Of a stretch of DNA of 64,000 bases, positions 36,448 to 45,045 are shown one piece after another. The stretch comes from Anaeromyxobacter terrae. GTDB taxonomy: Bacteria > Myxococcota > Myxococcia > Myxococcales > Anaeromyxobacteraceae. The notes beneath the pieces are model-generated. The model did no database searches. It saw only the letters and a list, made by a program, of their open reading frames with translations, and was not told the DNA's origin. Each line of letters opens with the position of its first letter. Within the stretch, counting starts at the first letter, position 1. The translations under genes and the position numbers were made by a program. The stretch covers positions 49,353 through 113,352 of the forward strand of contig NZ_JALCYY010000013.1 in the NCBI RefSeq assembly GCF_022690685.1, given 5' to 3'.

Positions 36448-37392
36448 GTGCGAGGCTTCGTAGCCAACACGGATCTGGAGTGGTTCACCTTTCTTCGCGA
36501 GCGTCAGCCGCTCGACGAGGTGAACTTCTGGCAGCCGTCTGGCCACGACGCCTTCCGCGCGCTCCAGCCCGGCGAACCTCTGCTCTTCCGCCTGAAGAGC
36601 CCCATCAACGCGATCGCCGGCTTCGGTCTCTTCGCTCGCCACGAGATCGTCCCGGCGTGGCTTGCGTGGGAGTCCTTCGAACTGCGGAATGGCGCCCCCG
36701 ACTACGACACGATGTGCCACCGCATCGAGCGGTACCGGCACGGTCAGCCGGCCGATCCTCATCGCCAGTACCGGATCGGCTGCATCATGCTCTCGCAGCC
36801 ACTCTTCTTCGCAGACGGTGACTGGGTCCCGGAACCGGTGGACTGGCCACGGAACACCGTGCGCGGGAAAGGCTACGACCTCGCGGAGGGCGAGGGGCGA
36901 CGTGTCTGGGAGGACTGTCTCGCCCGCCTGCGCTCGCGAGCCGCGCCGCTCGCGGCGGAACCTGTCGTCGTCACGGGCGCGGAGCGTTTCGGTGCTCCGC
37001 AGATCGTGCTGCCGCGGCTTGGGCAGGGCACGTTTCGCGTCGCGGTGACGCAGGCGTATGGCGCCTGCGCTGTGACGGGGGAGCACTCGCTCCCGGTGCT
37101 CGAGGCGGCTCACGTGCAGCCGTTCTCGAAGGGCGGTTCGCACGAGGTAAGGAACGGGCTTCTTCTTCGGACCGACATCCACCGGCTCTTCGATCGCGGA
37201 TACGTGACGGTCACGCCGGAGCTCCGCTTCGAGGTGAGCGACCGGCTCAAGGCGGAGTACGACAACGGCAAGGCGTACTACGCGCTGCACGGGAGTCGCA
37301 TCCACATCCCCGGCCGCGACACAGATCGTCCCGATCCTCGGCAGCTCCGCTGGCACAACGAGAACGTCTACGAGCGCGGGATCGCCGCCTGA
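36448..37392 (+). CDS. HNH endonuclease paired with PLD nuclease
   Basis: 314 aa from GTG 36448. The N-terminal ~150 residues (FVANTDLEWFTFLRERQ, EVNFWQPSG, PLLFRLKSPINAIAGFG) have a PUA/EVE-like appearance. The C-terminal HNH_2 domain has FR.AVTQAYGACAVTG, VLEAAHVQPFSKGG and NGLLLRTDIHRLFDRG (about residues 195-255). It is close in pattern to the HNH domain of the gene at 9-1466. The stop is two bases before the ATG of a PLD nuclease, forming a coupled pair just downstream of the integrase. A defence role is likely but inferred. Confidence 0.82.
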   Translation: MRGFVANTDLEWFTFLRERQPLDEVNFWQPSGHDAFRALQPGEPLLFRLKSPINAIAGFGLFARHEIVPAWLAWESFELRNGAPDYDTMCHRIERYRHGQPADPHRQYRIGCIMLSQPLFFADGDWVPEPVDWPRNTVRGKGYDLAEGEGRRVWEDCLARLRSRAAPLAAEPVVVTGAERFGAPQIVLPRLGQGTFRVAVTQAYGACAVTGEHSLPVLEAAHVQPFSKGGSHEVRNGLLLRTDIHRLFDRGYVTVTPELRFEVSDRLKAEYDNGKAYYALHGSRIHIPGRDTDRPDPRQLRWHNENVYERGIAA

Positions 37393-37394
37393 CG

Positions 37395-38264
37395 ATGCAG
37401 GTCGCGACGGTCACTACGTCTGATCGGTCGCTCCTCGGGGCAGTGCGCGGCACGCTTGCGACCGCCGAGGATGCGTTTCTGTGCGTCGCGTTCGTCCAGG
37501 AGAAGGGCGTTCACCTCGTCGAAAAGGAGCTCGAAGCGCTTCGCAAGCGACGGGGCCGCGCCAGACTTCTCGTGACGACCACGTTCCAGACGACCTCGGC
37601 GCCGGCGCTCGGGATGGCGGCACGACTCGGCCTCGAGGTACGCGTCCTGAACCCTGGCTCCGGCTCGACGTTTCACCCCAAGCTATACCTCGGCCGGAAC
37701 GGCGCCCGCGCACGCGCCGTCATCGGCTCCGCTAACCTGACCGGCGGCCTCGCGACGAACCTGGAGGCGGCGGTGGCGCTTGATGGCGAGCGTAAGGACG
37801 AGCCACTCTCGCGGGCGTGGGAGTGGGTTGAATCGCTCTGGACCGACACGCGGGTTCACGCCTGGTACCCCGGCAACGGCGTCGCCGAGCCCGCCGGCGA
37901 GGAGCTCGACCCCGAGCTGTACGCCGCCATCCGCGCCGAGTGGCTACGGAACCCCCTGTTCCACACACTCGGGCCGCATCGCAGACGAAACCTCGTGACG
38001 GACGTCACGCCGAGCGTCGTCTACGTCGAGACGGCGCGGTCGCGGAGCGAGCGTGGCGGCGCAGCCGAGATCCCCGCGTGGATGTTCAATCTCGCGTGGG
38101 ACCAGCTGAGAACGCATGGGATCCTCACGAACCGCACGCTGCTGAAGGACCTTCGCGTCCACCGTTCGAGCGCAGTCTGCGCCATCCTCGCACGATTACC
38201 GGGTGTCGACGCGGACGCGGGCAGGTACATCACGCTCCGGTGGAAAGGCCGCGAGGTGGCATGA
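37395..38264 (+). CDS. PLD-family (HKD) nuclease-like protein
   Basis: 289 aa with one HKD-type motif: FHPKLYLGRNG followed by AVIGSANLTGGLATNLEAAV (about residues 93-130). One motif per chain is usual for dimeric PLD nucleases such as BfiI-like restriction enzymes and DISARM DrmC. The C-terminal half is not recognised. It starts 2 bp after the HNH gene without its own Shine-Dalgarno, so translation is coupled. It ends 5 bp from the convergent GGDEF gene. Confidence 0.78.
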   Translation: MQVATVTTSDRSLLGAVRGTLATAEDAFLCVAFVQEKGVHLVEKELEALRKRRGRARLLVTTTFQTTSAPALGMAARLGLEVRVLNPGSGSTFHPKLYLGRNGARARAVIGSANLTGGLATNLEAAVALDGERKDEPLSRAWEWVESLWTDTRVHAWYPGNGVAEPAGEELDPELYAAIRAEWLRNPLFHTLGPHRRRNLVTDVTPSVVYVETARSRSERGGAAEIPAWMFNLAWDQLRTHGILTNRTLLKDLRVHRSSAVCAILARLPGVDADAGRYITLRWKGREVA

Positions 38265-38269
38265 GGTAC

Positions 38270-39214
38270 TTATGACGAGACCCGATTCCGGCCCGACCGC
38301 TTCGATTCGTACAGCTTCTCGTCGGCAGCCTTCATGAGCTGTTGTGGGGTCTTCATCTCCGGACCGAGCTCGGCGACGCCGAGCGAGATCGTCACCGGAA
38401 TCACCGCACCGTCGAAGCTGAATCGGTGCCGCTCGACCGCCGTGCGAAACTTCTCGGCAACCGTGGCGGCGCCCTCGCGTGTTGCCTCCGGCAGGACGAG
38501 GGCGAACTCTTCGCCTCCGTACCGGGCGAAGCACTCCTCGGCGCGAACCTGGGCACGGATCATCGCGCCGAGTTCCCGGAGGACCTCGTCGCCGGCAAGG
38601 TGACTGTGTGTGTCATTGATCTTCTTGAAGTGGTCGATGTCGAACATCACGAGCGACAGCGGACGGCCATGGCGGTGCGCGCGGACGATCTCGCGCTCGA
38701 GCGTCTCCAGGAGGAAGCGCTTCGTGGACGCCTGTGTCAGGGCGTCGGTCACCATGAGGGTGTAGATCTCCTCGTGGTACTGCGCCTCGACGTCGCCGCC
38801 CGCGAAGTACTTGAAGATGGCGGGACCCACCTTGAAGCGGTCCCCACCGCGGAGCGTCTGCTCGGAGACGAGTCGATCGTTCAGGAACGTCCCGTTGGTC
38901 GAACGCAGGTCCACGAGCGCGTGGTCGCGCCCCCGCGGCTCGATTCGGACGTGCAACCGCGACACGCTCGTCTCGTCGACGACGATGGTCGCGCCTGTAC
39001 CACGCCCGATAGTCACGGCCTCTTCCCAGCCCAACGCCCACTTCCGGCCAAGGTGGCTCCGATCGTGGGAGTGGATGAGCACGATGCAAGCGCCCGCAGG
39101 CCGAGCCTTCTCACCAATGAGCGAGAGCCGCGTGAGGCGCGTTCGGTTGGAGGACGCGGCTGCCGCCGTTTCATCCTTCACTAGCACGAGCTGCTTCCGG
39201 TCTCCCTCGTCCAT
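38270..39214 (-). CDS. FHA-GGDEF diguanylate cyclase
   Basis: 314 aa. Residues ~55-125 are an FHA domain (TIGRGTGATIVV, SVSRLHVRI, LRSTNGTFLND), which binds phosphothreonine. Residues ~145-310 are a GGDEF domain with active-site RYGGEEF (GGEEF), so c-di-GMP synthesis is expected. The ATG at 39214 is preceded by AGGGAG; an upstream open extension to 39250 is less likely. An FHA reader beside an element-encoded Ser/Thr kinase (28826-31108) makes a phospho-signalling link conceivable, but there is no direct evidence. FHA-GGDEF proteins are common in myxobacteria. Confidence 0.9.
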   Translation of the reverse strand: MDEGDRKQLVLVKDETAAAASSNRTRLTRLSLIGEKARPAGACIVLIHSHDRSHLGRKWALGWEEAVTIGRGTGATIVVDETSVSRLHVRIEPRGRDHALVDLRSTNGTFLNDRLVSEQTLRGGDRFKVGPAIFKYFAGGDVEAQYHEEIYTLMVTDALTQASTKRFLLETLEREIVRAHRHGRPLSLVMFDIDHFKKINDTHSHLAGDEVLRELGAMIRAQVRAEECFARYGGEEFALVLPEATREGAATVAEKFRTAVERHRFSFDGAVIPVTISLGVAELGPEMKTPQQLMKAADEKLYESKRSGRNRVSS

Positions 39215-39242
39215 CGCTCCCTCGCGCGCGGGTCTGACGCAT

Positions 39243-39254
39243 CTTAGCATCTAG
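39243..39254. promoter_or_regulatory. CTTAGCATCTAG site between GGDEF and coupling-protein genes
   Basis: The reverse complement reads CTAGATGCTAAG, close to the palindromic GTTAGATGCTAAC at 31165. It lies in the divergent region between the GGDEF gene and the T4SS coupling-protein gene, 60 bp before the latter's ATG. A shared operator of transfer genes is possible. Confidence 0.33.
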
Positions 39255-39312
39255 TTGTCATCCGTGTGGCGGCTGGGTATGGTTGCGTCCCGCGCTCCCC
39301 AGCGCAGGGCGC

Positions 39313-41199
39313 ATGCCGCCGGACAGACCTACAGCACCGTTCCCTCTCGTCCTCCGGCTGGGCGTAGCCGTCCTTGCCTGCGTAGCGCTCGCGGAGGCGC
39401 TCTACCGGTTGCAGGGAGATGGGTTCGTCGGGGCCGGTCCTGGCGGACGTGTGATCGCATTCGCCGCCGCCCCCGTAATCCGACGGTACGAGCCGATCCG
39501 CGCGTGGATCGTCGCGCACCCGAGGCTCGCCGTTTTCACGGCGATCGCAACCGCCACGGTTCTGACTCTTCTTGCACGTCAACTGCTGCTGTTCTGGCGA
39601 AACGAGGTGGTCGCGCGCATCGCAGGAACGCACTTCGAGCCCACAAGCCTCGAGCTCCCGTCCGCCGAATTCGACCTCGTGAACGAGTTGCGCGCGCGCC
39701 CACCGGGAACGACCTTCGTCGGCAAGTCACCTCGACGGCACTGGGGACGCTGGCGTTGGACGCCCGTCTACCTGACAGAGCAGCAACGCGATTCGCACCG
39801 GCACGTCATCGGAAAGACGGGAAGCGGCAAGAGCCACGGCGTCATCTGGCCGCAGGTGCTGCAGGACGTTCTCGCAGGTAAGGGCTGCGTCGTGATGTCC
39901 GGGAAGGGCAGCGACGAGGAGATCGCGATCATCAAGGCGATCGCGAGCGCGGCGGGGCGGGAGCAGGACCTACGCGTGTTCGCGCTCCCGGCCTGGAACC
40001 AGCCGCACCTGTTCACGCATTCGTACAACATGGTGCACGTCGAGCCCCGGACACCCGACGACCCCGGAGGCGACCCGGTGGTCACCGCCGAGCGCGTCTT
40101 CTCCGTCCTGCCGCTGGGCGACAACGCCTACTACAACACCCAGGCGCAGATCTTCTTCACGAACCTGTGCACGCTGCTGCACGGCATGGTCGATCGCGAA
40201 GGGCGCGGCCTTCCCTTCACGATCCGCGACATCGGCGTCTGCCTCAAGGGCGTGGGCGACGACGGCTGCTGGAACCGGGCGCTCTCGTGGTGCCTCGAAA
40301 CCTCGAAGGAGCGCAGCGCTGCGAAGGAGATCAAGTCGCACATCGTTCGGCTCGGGCGCGACATCCACAAGGCGCTCTCGGGGCTGGTGGGTGTCGTAGA
40401 CAAGTTCCAGGCGTCGCAGGTGAACGCGTACGACCCCGACATCGTAATGCGGGATGTCCTCGAGAAGGACCAGATCGTCTACATCCAGCTCCCCTCTAAC
40501 CTCTTCAAGCTGCAGGCGCCCGCGCTCGGCAAGGTGTTCCTCATCGACGTTCAGCAGCAGGGCTCGCTGCGCCAGGTGCACCGCGCGACCCGCAACCAGC
40601 GGGCGTTCAGCGTGGTCGTCGACGAGTTCGCTCGCTTCGCTGACAAGTCCGTGGTCGACAGCCTCAACCAGCTCCGCGACGCGCACGTTCAGTTCACGCT
40701 CGCGCACCAGAGCGTCGCGGATCTCGAGATCGTGAGCCGCGAGTTCGCCACGGCCGTTTGGGACAACACGCGCTGCAAGGACATCCTCAAGCAGGACAAC
40801 CCCGCCCTCTGCGAGCTCGTGAGCAAGTCGATCGGGACCGTGCAGGAGGTGCAGAAGACGGTGCGAACGGAGAAGGGCCCACTTCTGACCGCGCTCGCGA
40901 CGCGAGAAGCGTCCACGCGCCTCGTGGAGTCGTACAAGCTCCACCCGAACGCCATCAAGAATCTCGCCCGCGCAGGCCAGGGGTACGTCTTCACCGACGA
41001 GGGGCTTCGGCCAGTCTGTTACGGGATGCTCCCGGAGAACTTCCGCGCCACCTACTCGCTCGCGCGCAAGGATCAGTCGGGCGCGCGTGGTCTCAAGCTG
41101 TACGAGAGGTTCGTGCTCGGGTCCGCGGAGGTCCGTCTCGAGGATGAATCTGCCCCCTCGGGCGTCGGCACGCTGGCTGTGAACGGGAGGGCGACATGA
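39313..41199 (+). CDS. VirD4/TraD-like type IV coupling protein
   Basis: 628 aa from ATG 39313 (an alternative TTG at 39283 lies in frame). Two N-terminal TM helices (about residues 8-26 and 66-88) anchor an FtsK/TraD-type ATPase: Walker A GKTGSGKSHG (about 165), Walker B VVVDEFARF (about 435) and LAHQSVADL (motif 3, about 460). Coupling proteins hand the relaxosome to the secretion channel. Its gene overlaps the primase start by four bases (ATGA, 41196-41199), linking DNA export with establishment functions. It stands 8 kb from the virB cluster, in its own transcription unit. Confidence 0.88.
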   Translation: MPPDRPTAPFPLVLRLGVAVLACVALAEALYRLQGDGFVGAGPGGRVIAFAAAPVIRRYEPIRAWIVAHPRLAVFTAIATATVLTLLARQLLLFWRNEVVARIAGTHFEPTSLELPSAEFDLVNELRARPPGTTFVGKSPRRHWGRWRWTPVYLTEQQRDSHRHVIGKTGSGKSHGVIWPQVLQDVLAGKGCVVMSGKGSDEEIAIIKAIASAAGREQDLRVFALPAWNQPHLFTHSYNMVHVEPRTPDDPGGDPVVTAERVFSVLPLGDNAYYNTQAQIFFTNLCTLLHGMVDREGRGLPFTIRDIGVCLKGVGDDGCWNRALSWCLETSKERSAAKEIKSHIVRLGRDIHKALSGLVGVVDKFQASQVNAYDPDIVMRDVLEKDQIVYIQLPSNLFKLQAPALGKVFLIDVQQQGSLRQVHRATRNQRAFSVVVDEFARFADKSVVDSLNQLRDAHVQFTLAHQSVADLEIVSREFATAVWDNTRCKDILKQDNPALCELVSKSIGTVQEVQKTVRTEKGPLLTALATREASTRLVESYKLHPNAIKNLARAGQGYVFTDEGLRPVCYGMLPENFRATYSLARKDQSGARGLKLYERFVLGSAEVRLEDESAPSGVGTLAVNGRAT

Positions 41200-42503
41200 T
41201 CGCCGAGTCGGTCATCGACGATATCCGGGCACGGCTGGACGCGGTGGCCGTGATCGGTCGCCACACCAAGCTGCGCAAGAGTGGCTCGAGCTTCGTTGGA
41301 GCATGCCCGTTCCACGCTGAGAAGAACCCGAGCTTCCGCGTGTATGCGGAGAAGAAGCGTTTCCGCTGCTACGGGTGCGGGGCACACGGCGACGTCTTCG
41401 AGTTCCTCCAGAAGCTGCACGGGAAGGAGTTCCCGGTCGTCGTTCGGGAGCTCGCCGTCGAGGTGGGCATCGCGGTGCCCGAGAGGAAGGCGCCCGCGCA
41501 CCTCGAGTCTCTTCGTCAAGAGAAGGCGGGCGCGCTCGCCGCATGCGAGGCCTCGGCGACGCACTGGATCGCGCACCTGTGGGCTGCCGCAGGCGACGAC
41601 GCCCGCCGTCACCTGAATGCTCGCGGCGTGAACGAGGCTACCGCGCGCGAGTTCAGACTCGGTGCGGCCGTGAAGGAGTGGCACGACCTGCATCGCGCCG
41701 TCGCCGGCAAGAACGGGCTATCGAACGCGGACCTCGACCGGGCAGGCCTCGTGCTCGACAAGGGGAAGGGGGTTTACGACCGATTCCGCGACCGGCTCAT
41801 CTTCCCTGTGACAGATCTCGAGGGCCGCGTGATCGGGTTCGGTGGCCGAGCGCTCGGGCATGAGCCCGGGCCGAAGTACATCAACTCGCCCGAGACCCTC
41901 CTCTACAAGAAGTGCCGCGTCCTGTACGGCATCTCCCAGGCGAAGGACGCGATCCGCAAGGCAGGCGTGGCGATCCTCGTCGAGGGGTACTTTGACGTGC
42001 TGCTGCCGCACCAGGCCGGCATCCGGAACGTCGTGGGCGTATGCGGGACCGCGCTCACGCCGGAGCAACTCGAGCTGCTGAAGCGGTGCGACTGCCGCGA
42101 GCTCGTCATCCTCTTCGACGGCGACGCAGCGGGCAGCAGAGCGCCACCCCAGGTCGCGGCCGCGATCTTCCAGGCTGGGCTCTCGGCGCGCGTGGCACGA
42201 CTTTCTGGTGATCCCGACGAGTACGTGCGCGCCCACGGACGCGCCGGATTCGAGGCGCTCATCGCCGCGGCGCCGGCGCTCACCGAGTACCTCATCGACC
42301 AGGCCATCCAGCGGCATACAGGCAGCGCGGCGGCCACCCACGCGTCGGTCGAGCAGAAGATCGCCATAGTCCGGATACTGACGCCGCATGCCTTCGCGCT
42401 GCCCGAAGGGCTCGCGCGCTCGGCGTTCGAGCGTCGGATCGCGCAGCGCCTGGCGCTGGACGTCGGCGCGCTTCGGGCGGAGGTGCAGCGGCTCGCGAGG
42501 TGA
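41196..42503 (+). CDS. dnaG: DnaG-type primase without the helicase-binding domain
   Basis: 435 aa. It has an N-terminal CHC2 zinc finger (C37, H40, C58, C61; CPFH and CYGC). The RNA-polymerase core follows (RLGAAVKEWHDLH, DRFRDRLIFPVTDLEGRVIGFGGR). The TOPRIM centre shows VEGYFDVL (about 262) and LFDGDAAG (about 307). Chromosomal DnaG is about 600 aa; here the C-terminal DnaB-interaction domain is missing or replaced by a short helical tail. Element-borne primases of this kind prime second-strand synthesis after transfer. It overlaps the coupling-protein stop and is followed 76 bp later by an ORF6N gene. Confidence 0.9.
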   Translation: MIAESVIDDIRARLDAVAVIGRHTKLRKSGSSFVGACPFHAEKNPSFRVYAEKKRFRCYGCGAHGDVFEFLQKLHGKEFPVVVRELAVEVGIAVPERKAPAHLESLRQEKAGALAACEASATHWIAHLWAAAGDDARRHLNARGVNEATAREFRLGAAVKEWHDLHRAVAGKNGLSNADLDRAGLVLDKGKGVYDRFRDRLIFPVTDLEGRVIGFGGRALGHEPGPKYINSPETLLYKKCRVLYGISQAKDAIRKAGVAILVEGYFDVLLPHQAGIRNVVGVCGTALTPEQLELLKRCDCRELVILFDGDAAGSRAPPQVAAAIFQAGLSARVARLSGDPDEYVRAHGRAGFEALIAAAPALTEYLIDQAIQRHTGSAAATHASVEQKIAIVRILTPHAFALPEGLARSAFERRIAQRLALDVGALRAEVQRLAR

Positions 42504-42579
42504 AGGGCATCCCCCTCGCTGCGGCCGGGTCGCCGCGCAGGAACCGTAGCGCGCGCAGGATGCGCTCGAAGGAGACGAT

Positions 42580-43122
42580 GTGACCACTGCCCACCGCCCG
42601 CTTCTCGCTCCCGGGATCATCGAGCGCAAGATCCTCGTCCTCCGGCGCCACCGGGTCATCCTCGACGAGCAGCTCGCGCCCTTGTACGGGGTCGAGGTGA
42701 AGGTCCTGAACCAGGCGGTGAAGCGCAACCGGGAGCGCTTCCCCGAGGACTTCATGTTCCAGCTCACCGCGGAGGAGACCGCCCTTCTAAGGTCACAAAG
42801 TGTGACCTTAGACGCTGGCCACGGCCGCGGCGCCCATCGGAAGTACCGGCCCTACGCCTTCACCGAGCAGGGCGTCGCCATGCTGTCCAGCGTCCTCCGC
42901 AGCCCTCGCGCGGTGCAGGTGAACATCGAGATCATGAGGGCCTTCGTGCGCCTCCGGCGGATGCTCCAGGAGAACGCGGACCTCGCCCGGAAGCTCGCGG
43001 CGCTGGAGAAGAAGTACGACGCGCAGTTCAAAGTCGTGTTCGACGCCATTCGGGAGCTCATGGAGCCGCCGGTCCAGGCCTCTCGGCCGATCGGGTTCAC
43101 GAAGAAGTCGGAGCCGTCATGA
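42580..43122 (+). CDS. ORF6N-domain protein
   Basis: 180 aa from GTG 42580 (AAGGAG 6-7 bases upstream). The N-terminal ORF6N domain is plain: [66 protein letters not shown] coiled-coil helix follows (about residues 120-150). ORF6N proteins are phage and mobile-element DNA-binding or antirepressor-like proteins of unclear role. It ends 40 bp from the convergent transglycosylase gene. Confidence 0.88.
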   Translation: MTTAHRPLLAPGIIERKILVLRRHRVILDEQLAPLYGVEVKVLNQAVKRNRERFPEDFMFQLTAEETALLRSQSVTLDAGHGRGAHRKYRPYAFTEQGVAMLSSVLRSPRAVQVNIEIMRAFVRLRRMLQENADLARKLAALEKKYDAQFKVVFDAIRELMEPPVQASRPIGFTKKSEPS

Positions 43123-43162
43123 CAGCGCACAGCATTCAGCCGAACTCGCCGCTGCGAGTCGC

Positions 43163-43660
43163 TCACCGGGCACCTCGTGCATCCTCGGGCACGACGTGCA
43201 GCTTCCCGCCAGCGTACCGTGCGTACGACTCCAGCACCGCCCTCACGTACCCTGGCGTCTCTCCGTTCTGTGGGATGGGGGCGAACAGCTCTCGCGGGCG
43301 AGCGTTGTATGCCGTGAGGGCGCTGATCACGTCGCCCCGGTAGTGCCGGAGCAGGACCGCGAGCAGCCGTACGCCGCCGAGGATGTTCTTCGCCGGGTCG
43401 AACAGCTCCTCGCGAGATACACCGACCTTCGCCGCCGTCGCGGGGAGGAGTTGCATGAGGCCGAGTGCTCCCGCTCGGGAGACGGCGCGCGGGTTCCATG
43501 AGCTCTCCCGCATGATGACCGCCTTCACCAGCGCGGCGGGGACATAATGCACGTCGTGCACGTCCTCGATCGCTGCGGCGATCTCGCGGTCGTACCGCGT
43601 GTCCGGCGGCGCTGAGCTTGCGACGACCAGCGCGAGCGTAAGTACTTCGAACTCGAGCAT
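43163..43660 (-). CDS. Lytic transglycosylase (VirB1-like)
   Basis: 165 aa with an SLT fold: catalytic Glu in IMRESSWNPRAVSRAGALGLMQL (about residues 51-73), NILGGVRLLAVLLRHYRGDVISALTAYNA (about 92-120) and the late GYVRAVLESY. A short hydrophobic N-terminus (LTLALVVASSA) may be an export signal. In conjugation such enzymes open the murein for the channel (VirB1 role). It is 24 bp downstream of the ssb gene on the same strand. Confidence 0.87.
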   Translation of the reverse strand: MLEFEVLTLALVVASSAPPDTRYDREIAAAIEDVHDVHYVPAALVKAVIMRESSWNPRAVSRAGALGLMQLLPATAAKVGVSREELFDPAKNILGGVRLLAVLLRHYRGDVISALTAYNARPRELFAPIPQNGETPGYVRAVLESYARYAGGKLHVVPEDARGAR

Positions 43661-43684
43661 CTCCGAGATGCCTCGCGAGCCCTG

Positions 43685-44176
43685 CTACGGGATCCGCTCG
43701 AGTTCATCGAGATCGGGTGGCGGCGTCGGCGGAGGTACGTCGTCGGCCGCTAGCAGCGGTTCGTCGGCAGCGGCGGCGATCGCCTCGGAGGATGCCGCGA
43801 GTTCGGGGCGCGCCAGCGAGGACGGCGCATGGTGGGGGCCGTGATGCTCGCCTCCACCGAGGAACTGGACGAGCTCGGCGACGACCTTCACACGCTGCCG
43901 GTCCTGTCCGCTCTGCTTGTCCTTCCAGCGGTCCGTCTTGAGCCGACCGGCCACGTAGACCTGGCGCCCCTTTGCGAGGTACTGCCGGCAGAGTTCGCCG
44001 TGCCGCCCCCACACCTCGATGTCGTGCCACTCGCGTTCCTCCGTGCGGTGGCCGGTTCGCTTGTCGATCCAGCTGCGGGAGGTTGCAAGACGAAGGATCG
44101 CGACGGTCTGGCCGCCGGCCTGTCGCATCTCGGGATCTCGGCCGAGGTTTCCGACGAGGATGACCTTGTTCACCAT
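43685..44176 (-). CDS. ssb: Single-stranded DNA-binding protein
   Basis: 163 aa. OB-fold opening VNKVILVGNLGRDPEMR, then REWHDIEVWGR, LAKGRQVYVAGRLKTDRW and RVKVVAELVQFLGG, as in bacterial SSB. The C-terminal tail is Pro/Asp-rich but ends LDELERIP instead of the canonical acidic DDDIPF tip, so partner binding may differ. SSB on conjugative elements protects the incoming strand. It shares an operon with the transglycosylase and probably the small membrane protein upstream. Confidence 0.92.
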   Translation of the reverse strand: MVNKVILVGNLGRDPEMRQAGGQTVAILRLATSRSWIDKRTGHRTEEREWHDIEVWGRHGELCRQYLAKGRQVYVAGRLKTDRWKDKQSGQDRQRVKVVAELVQFLGGGEHHGPHHAPSSLARPELAASSEAIAAAADEPLLAADDVPPPTPPPDLDELERIP

Positions 44177-44247
44177 GCGGCGCCCTCCAGTTCATCCGAT
44201 TGCCGCAACAGCGAGCGGTACTCGCGTGTCCGATCCGCGACCGTCCT

Positions 44248-44451
44248 TCATCGCACCGCACGGCTGGCGATAGGCGGAGGCGTCGCCCCCACCCCGGTGG
44301 CGGCCCCGCGTTGGGGCACGTTCCGCGGCGTTGGGTGCACCAGCTCGAGGAGCAGGAGGCCGAGAATGAACAAGAGGAGCCCGAGCAGCAGACGGCGCGG
44401 AAGACGGAGCAGCACCCCGACCACGCCAAACATGCTCTGGAACAGGAACAC
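44248..44451 (-). CDS. Small single-TM protein
   Basis: 67 aa from GTG 44451 with a good GGAGGGG ribosome-binding site 4 bases upstream. A long Leu-rich hydrophobic segment (about residues 20-36, LLLGLLLFILGLLLLEL) follows a basic stretch; the tail is Pro/Ala-rich. It is the first gene before ssb on the minus strand (71-bp gap). Could be a VirB7-like or pilus accessory, but no lipobox is present. Unrecognised. Confidence 0.45.
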   Translation of the reverse strand: MFLFQSMFGVVGVLLRLPRRLLLGLLLFILGLLLLELVHPTPRNVPQRGAATGVGATPPPIASRAVR

Positions 44452-44492
44452 GCGACCCCTCCGTCTCAGGGTGAGTTCGCCATGTTCGCCAT

Positions 44493-44513
44493 CTAGATGT
44501 CAAGAGGATGCTA
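44493..44513. promoter_or_regulatory. CTAGATG...GGATGCTA motif pair upstream of the ssb operon
   Basis: CTAGATG (44493-44499) and GGATGCTA (44506-44513) lie 42-62 bp upstream of the minus-strand small-membrane/ssb operon. The minus strand reads TTGACATCTAGATG here, so a -35 element may overlap. A similar CTAGAT...GGATGCTA pair occurs at 20655-20680 before the T4SS operon. Confidence 0.35.
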
Positions 44514-44602
44514 CGTGGCGACACCGCTGGGGGCCCCGTCGCGGGAGAGCACCGAGATCGCGTGGATCTCGTGCACGAACGAACCCCCTCGCGACGAGCC
44601 GC

Positions 44603-44752
44603 CTACTTCGCCGACTGGACCTGCCGGGCCAACTCGCGCAGCTTGGCTATGGCCGCGCGCATCTCGGCGTCATGGCAGGTGGGGCAGCCGCCAGCACCAT
44701 AAGACTCCACCGCTCGGAGCCGTTCCTCGAGGACTGAGACGGCGTACTCCAC
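44603..44752 (-). CDS. Small CxxC protein, 49 aa
   Basis: A short frame from GTG 44752 to TAG 44603, with an in-frame stop just before the start. It encodes an amphipathic helix (MEYAVSVLEERLRAVE), the motif GGCPTCHDAEM and a second helix (IAKLRELARQVQ). The two helices around a CxxCH look like a designed small metal-binding or dimeric protein rather than random sequence. No strong Shine-Dalgarno. Unrecognised. Confidence 0.42.
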   Translation of the reverse strand: MEYAVSVLEERLRAVESYGAGGCPTCHDAEMRAAIAKLRELARQVQSAK

Positions 44753-45045
44753 GGTCTACCGGTCGAGCGGGGGCGGAGGAGGACGAGTCGTTCGCCGCAT
44801 GCTGGGCGCAGTATCACGCGACCTGAACGTCTGTCCAGCTCCACATCCAGCCTCGCCGTGTCGAGCCGACGGCGAGGTACCACTTCACCTGGCATCGCAG
44901 GTGCGCGCCCAACACGGCCGCGGGGACCACGATGCGCGCAGGAGGACGTTCCTCCACCTCTTCGATTCACCGCGCTGCATTCGTAAGGAAGCGCGCTGAG
45001 GCGCAGGTACCGCATTTCGCCGCCCGCTCATGAGTCGCCCATATC
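44753..45045. other. Intergenic, no feature seen
   Basis: 293 bp between the small CxxC gene and the end of the SMC-like gene. Frames through it have no ribosome-binding sites and no protein-like content. No terminator-like hairpin with a T-run was found. Confidence 0.3.

Noticed and set aside
44647..45015. 122-codon minus-strand frame
   Set aside because: Overlaps the better 49-aa CxxC frame, no ribosome-binding site, composition of a shadow frame.
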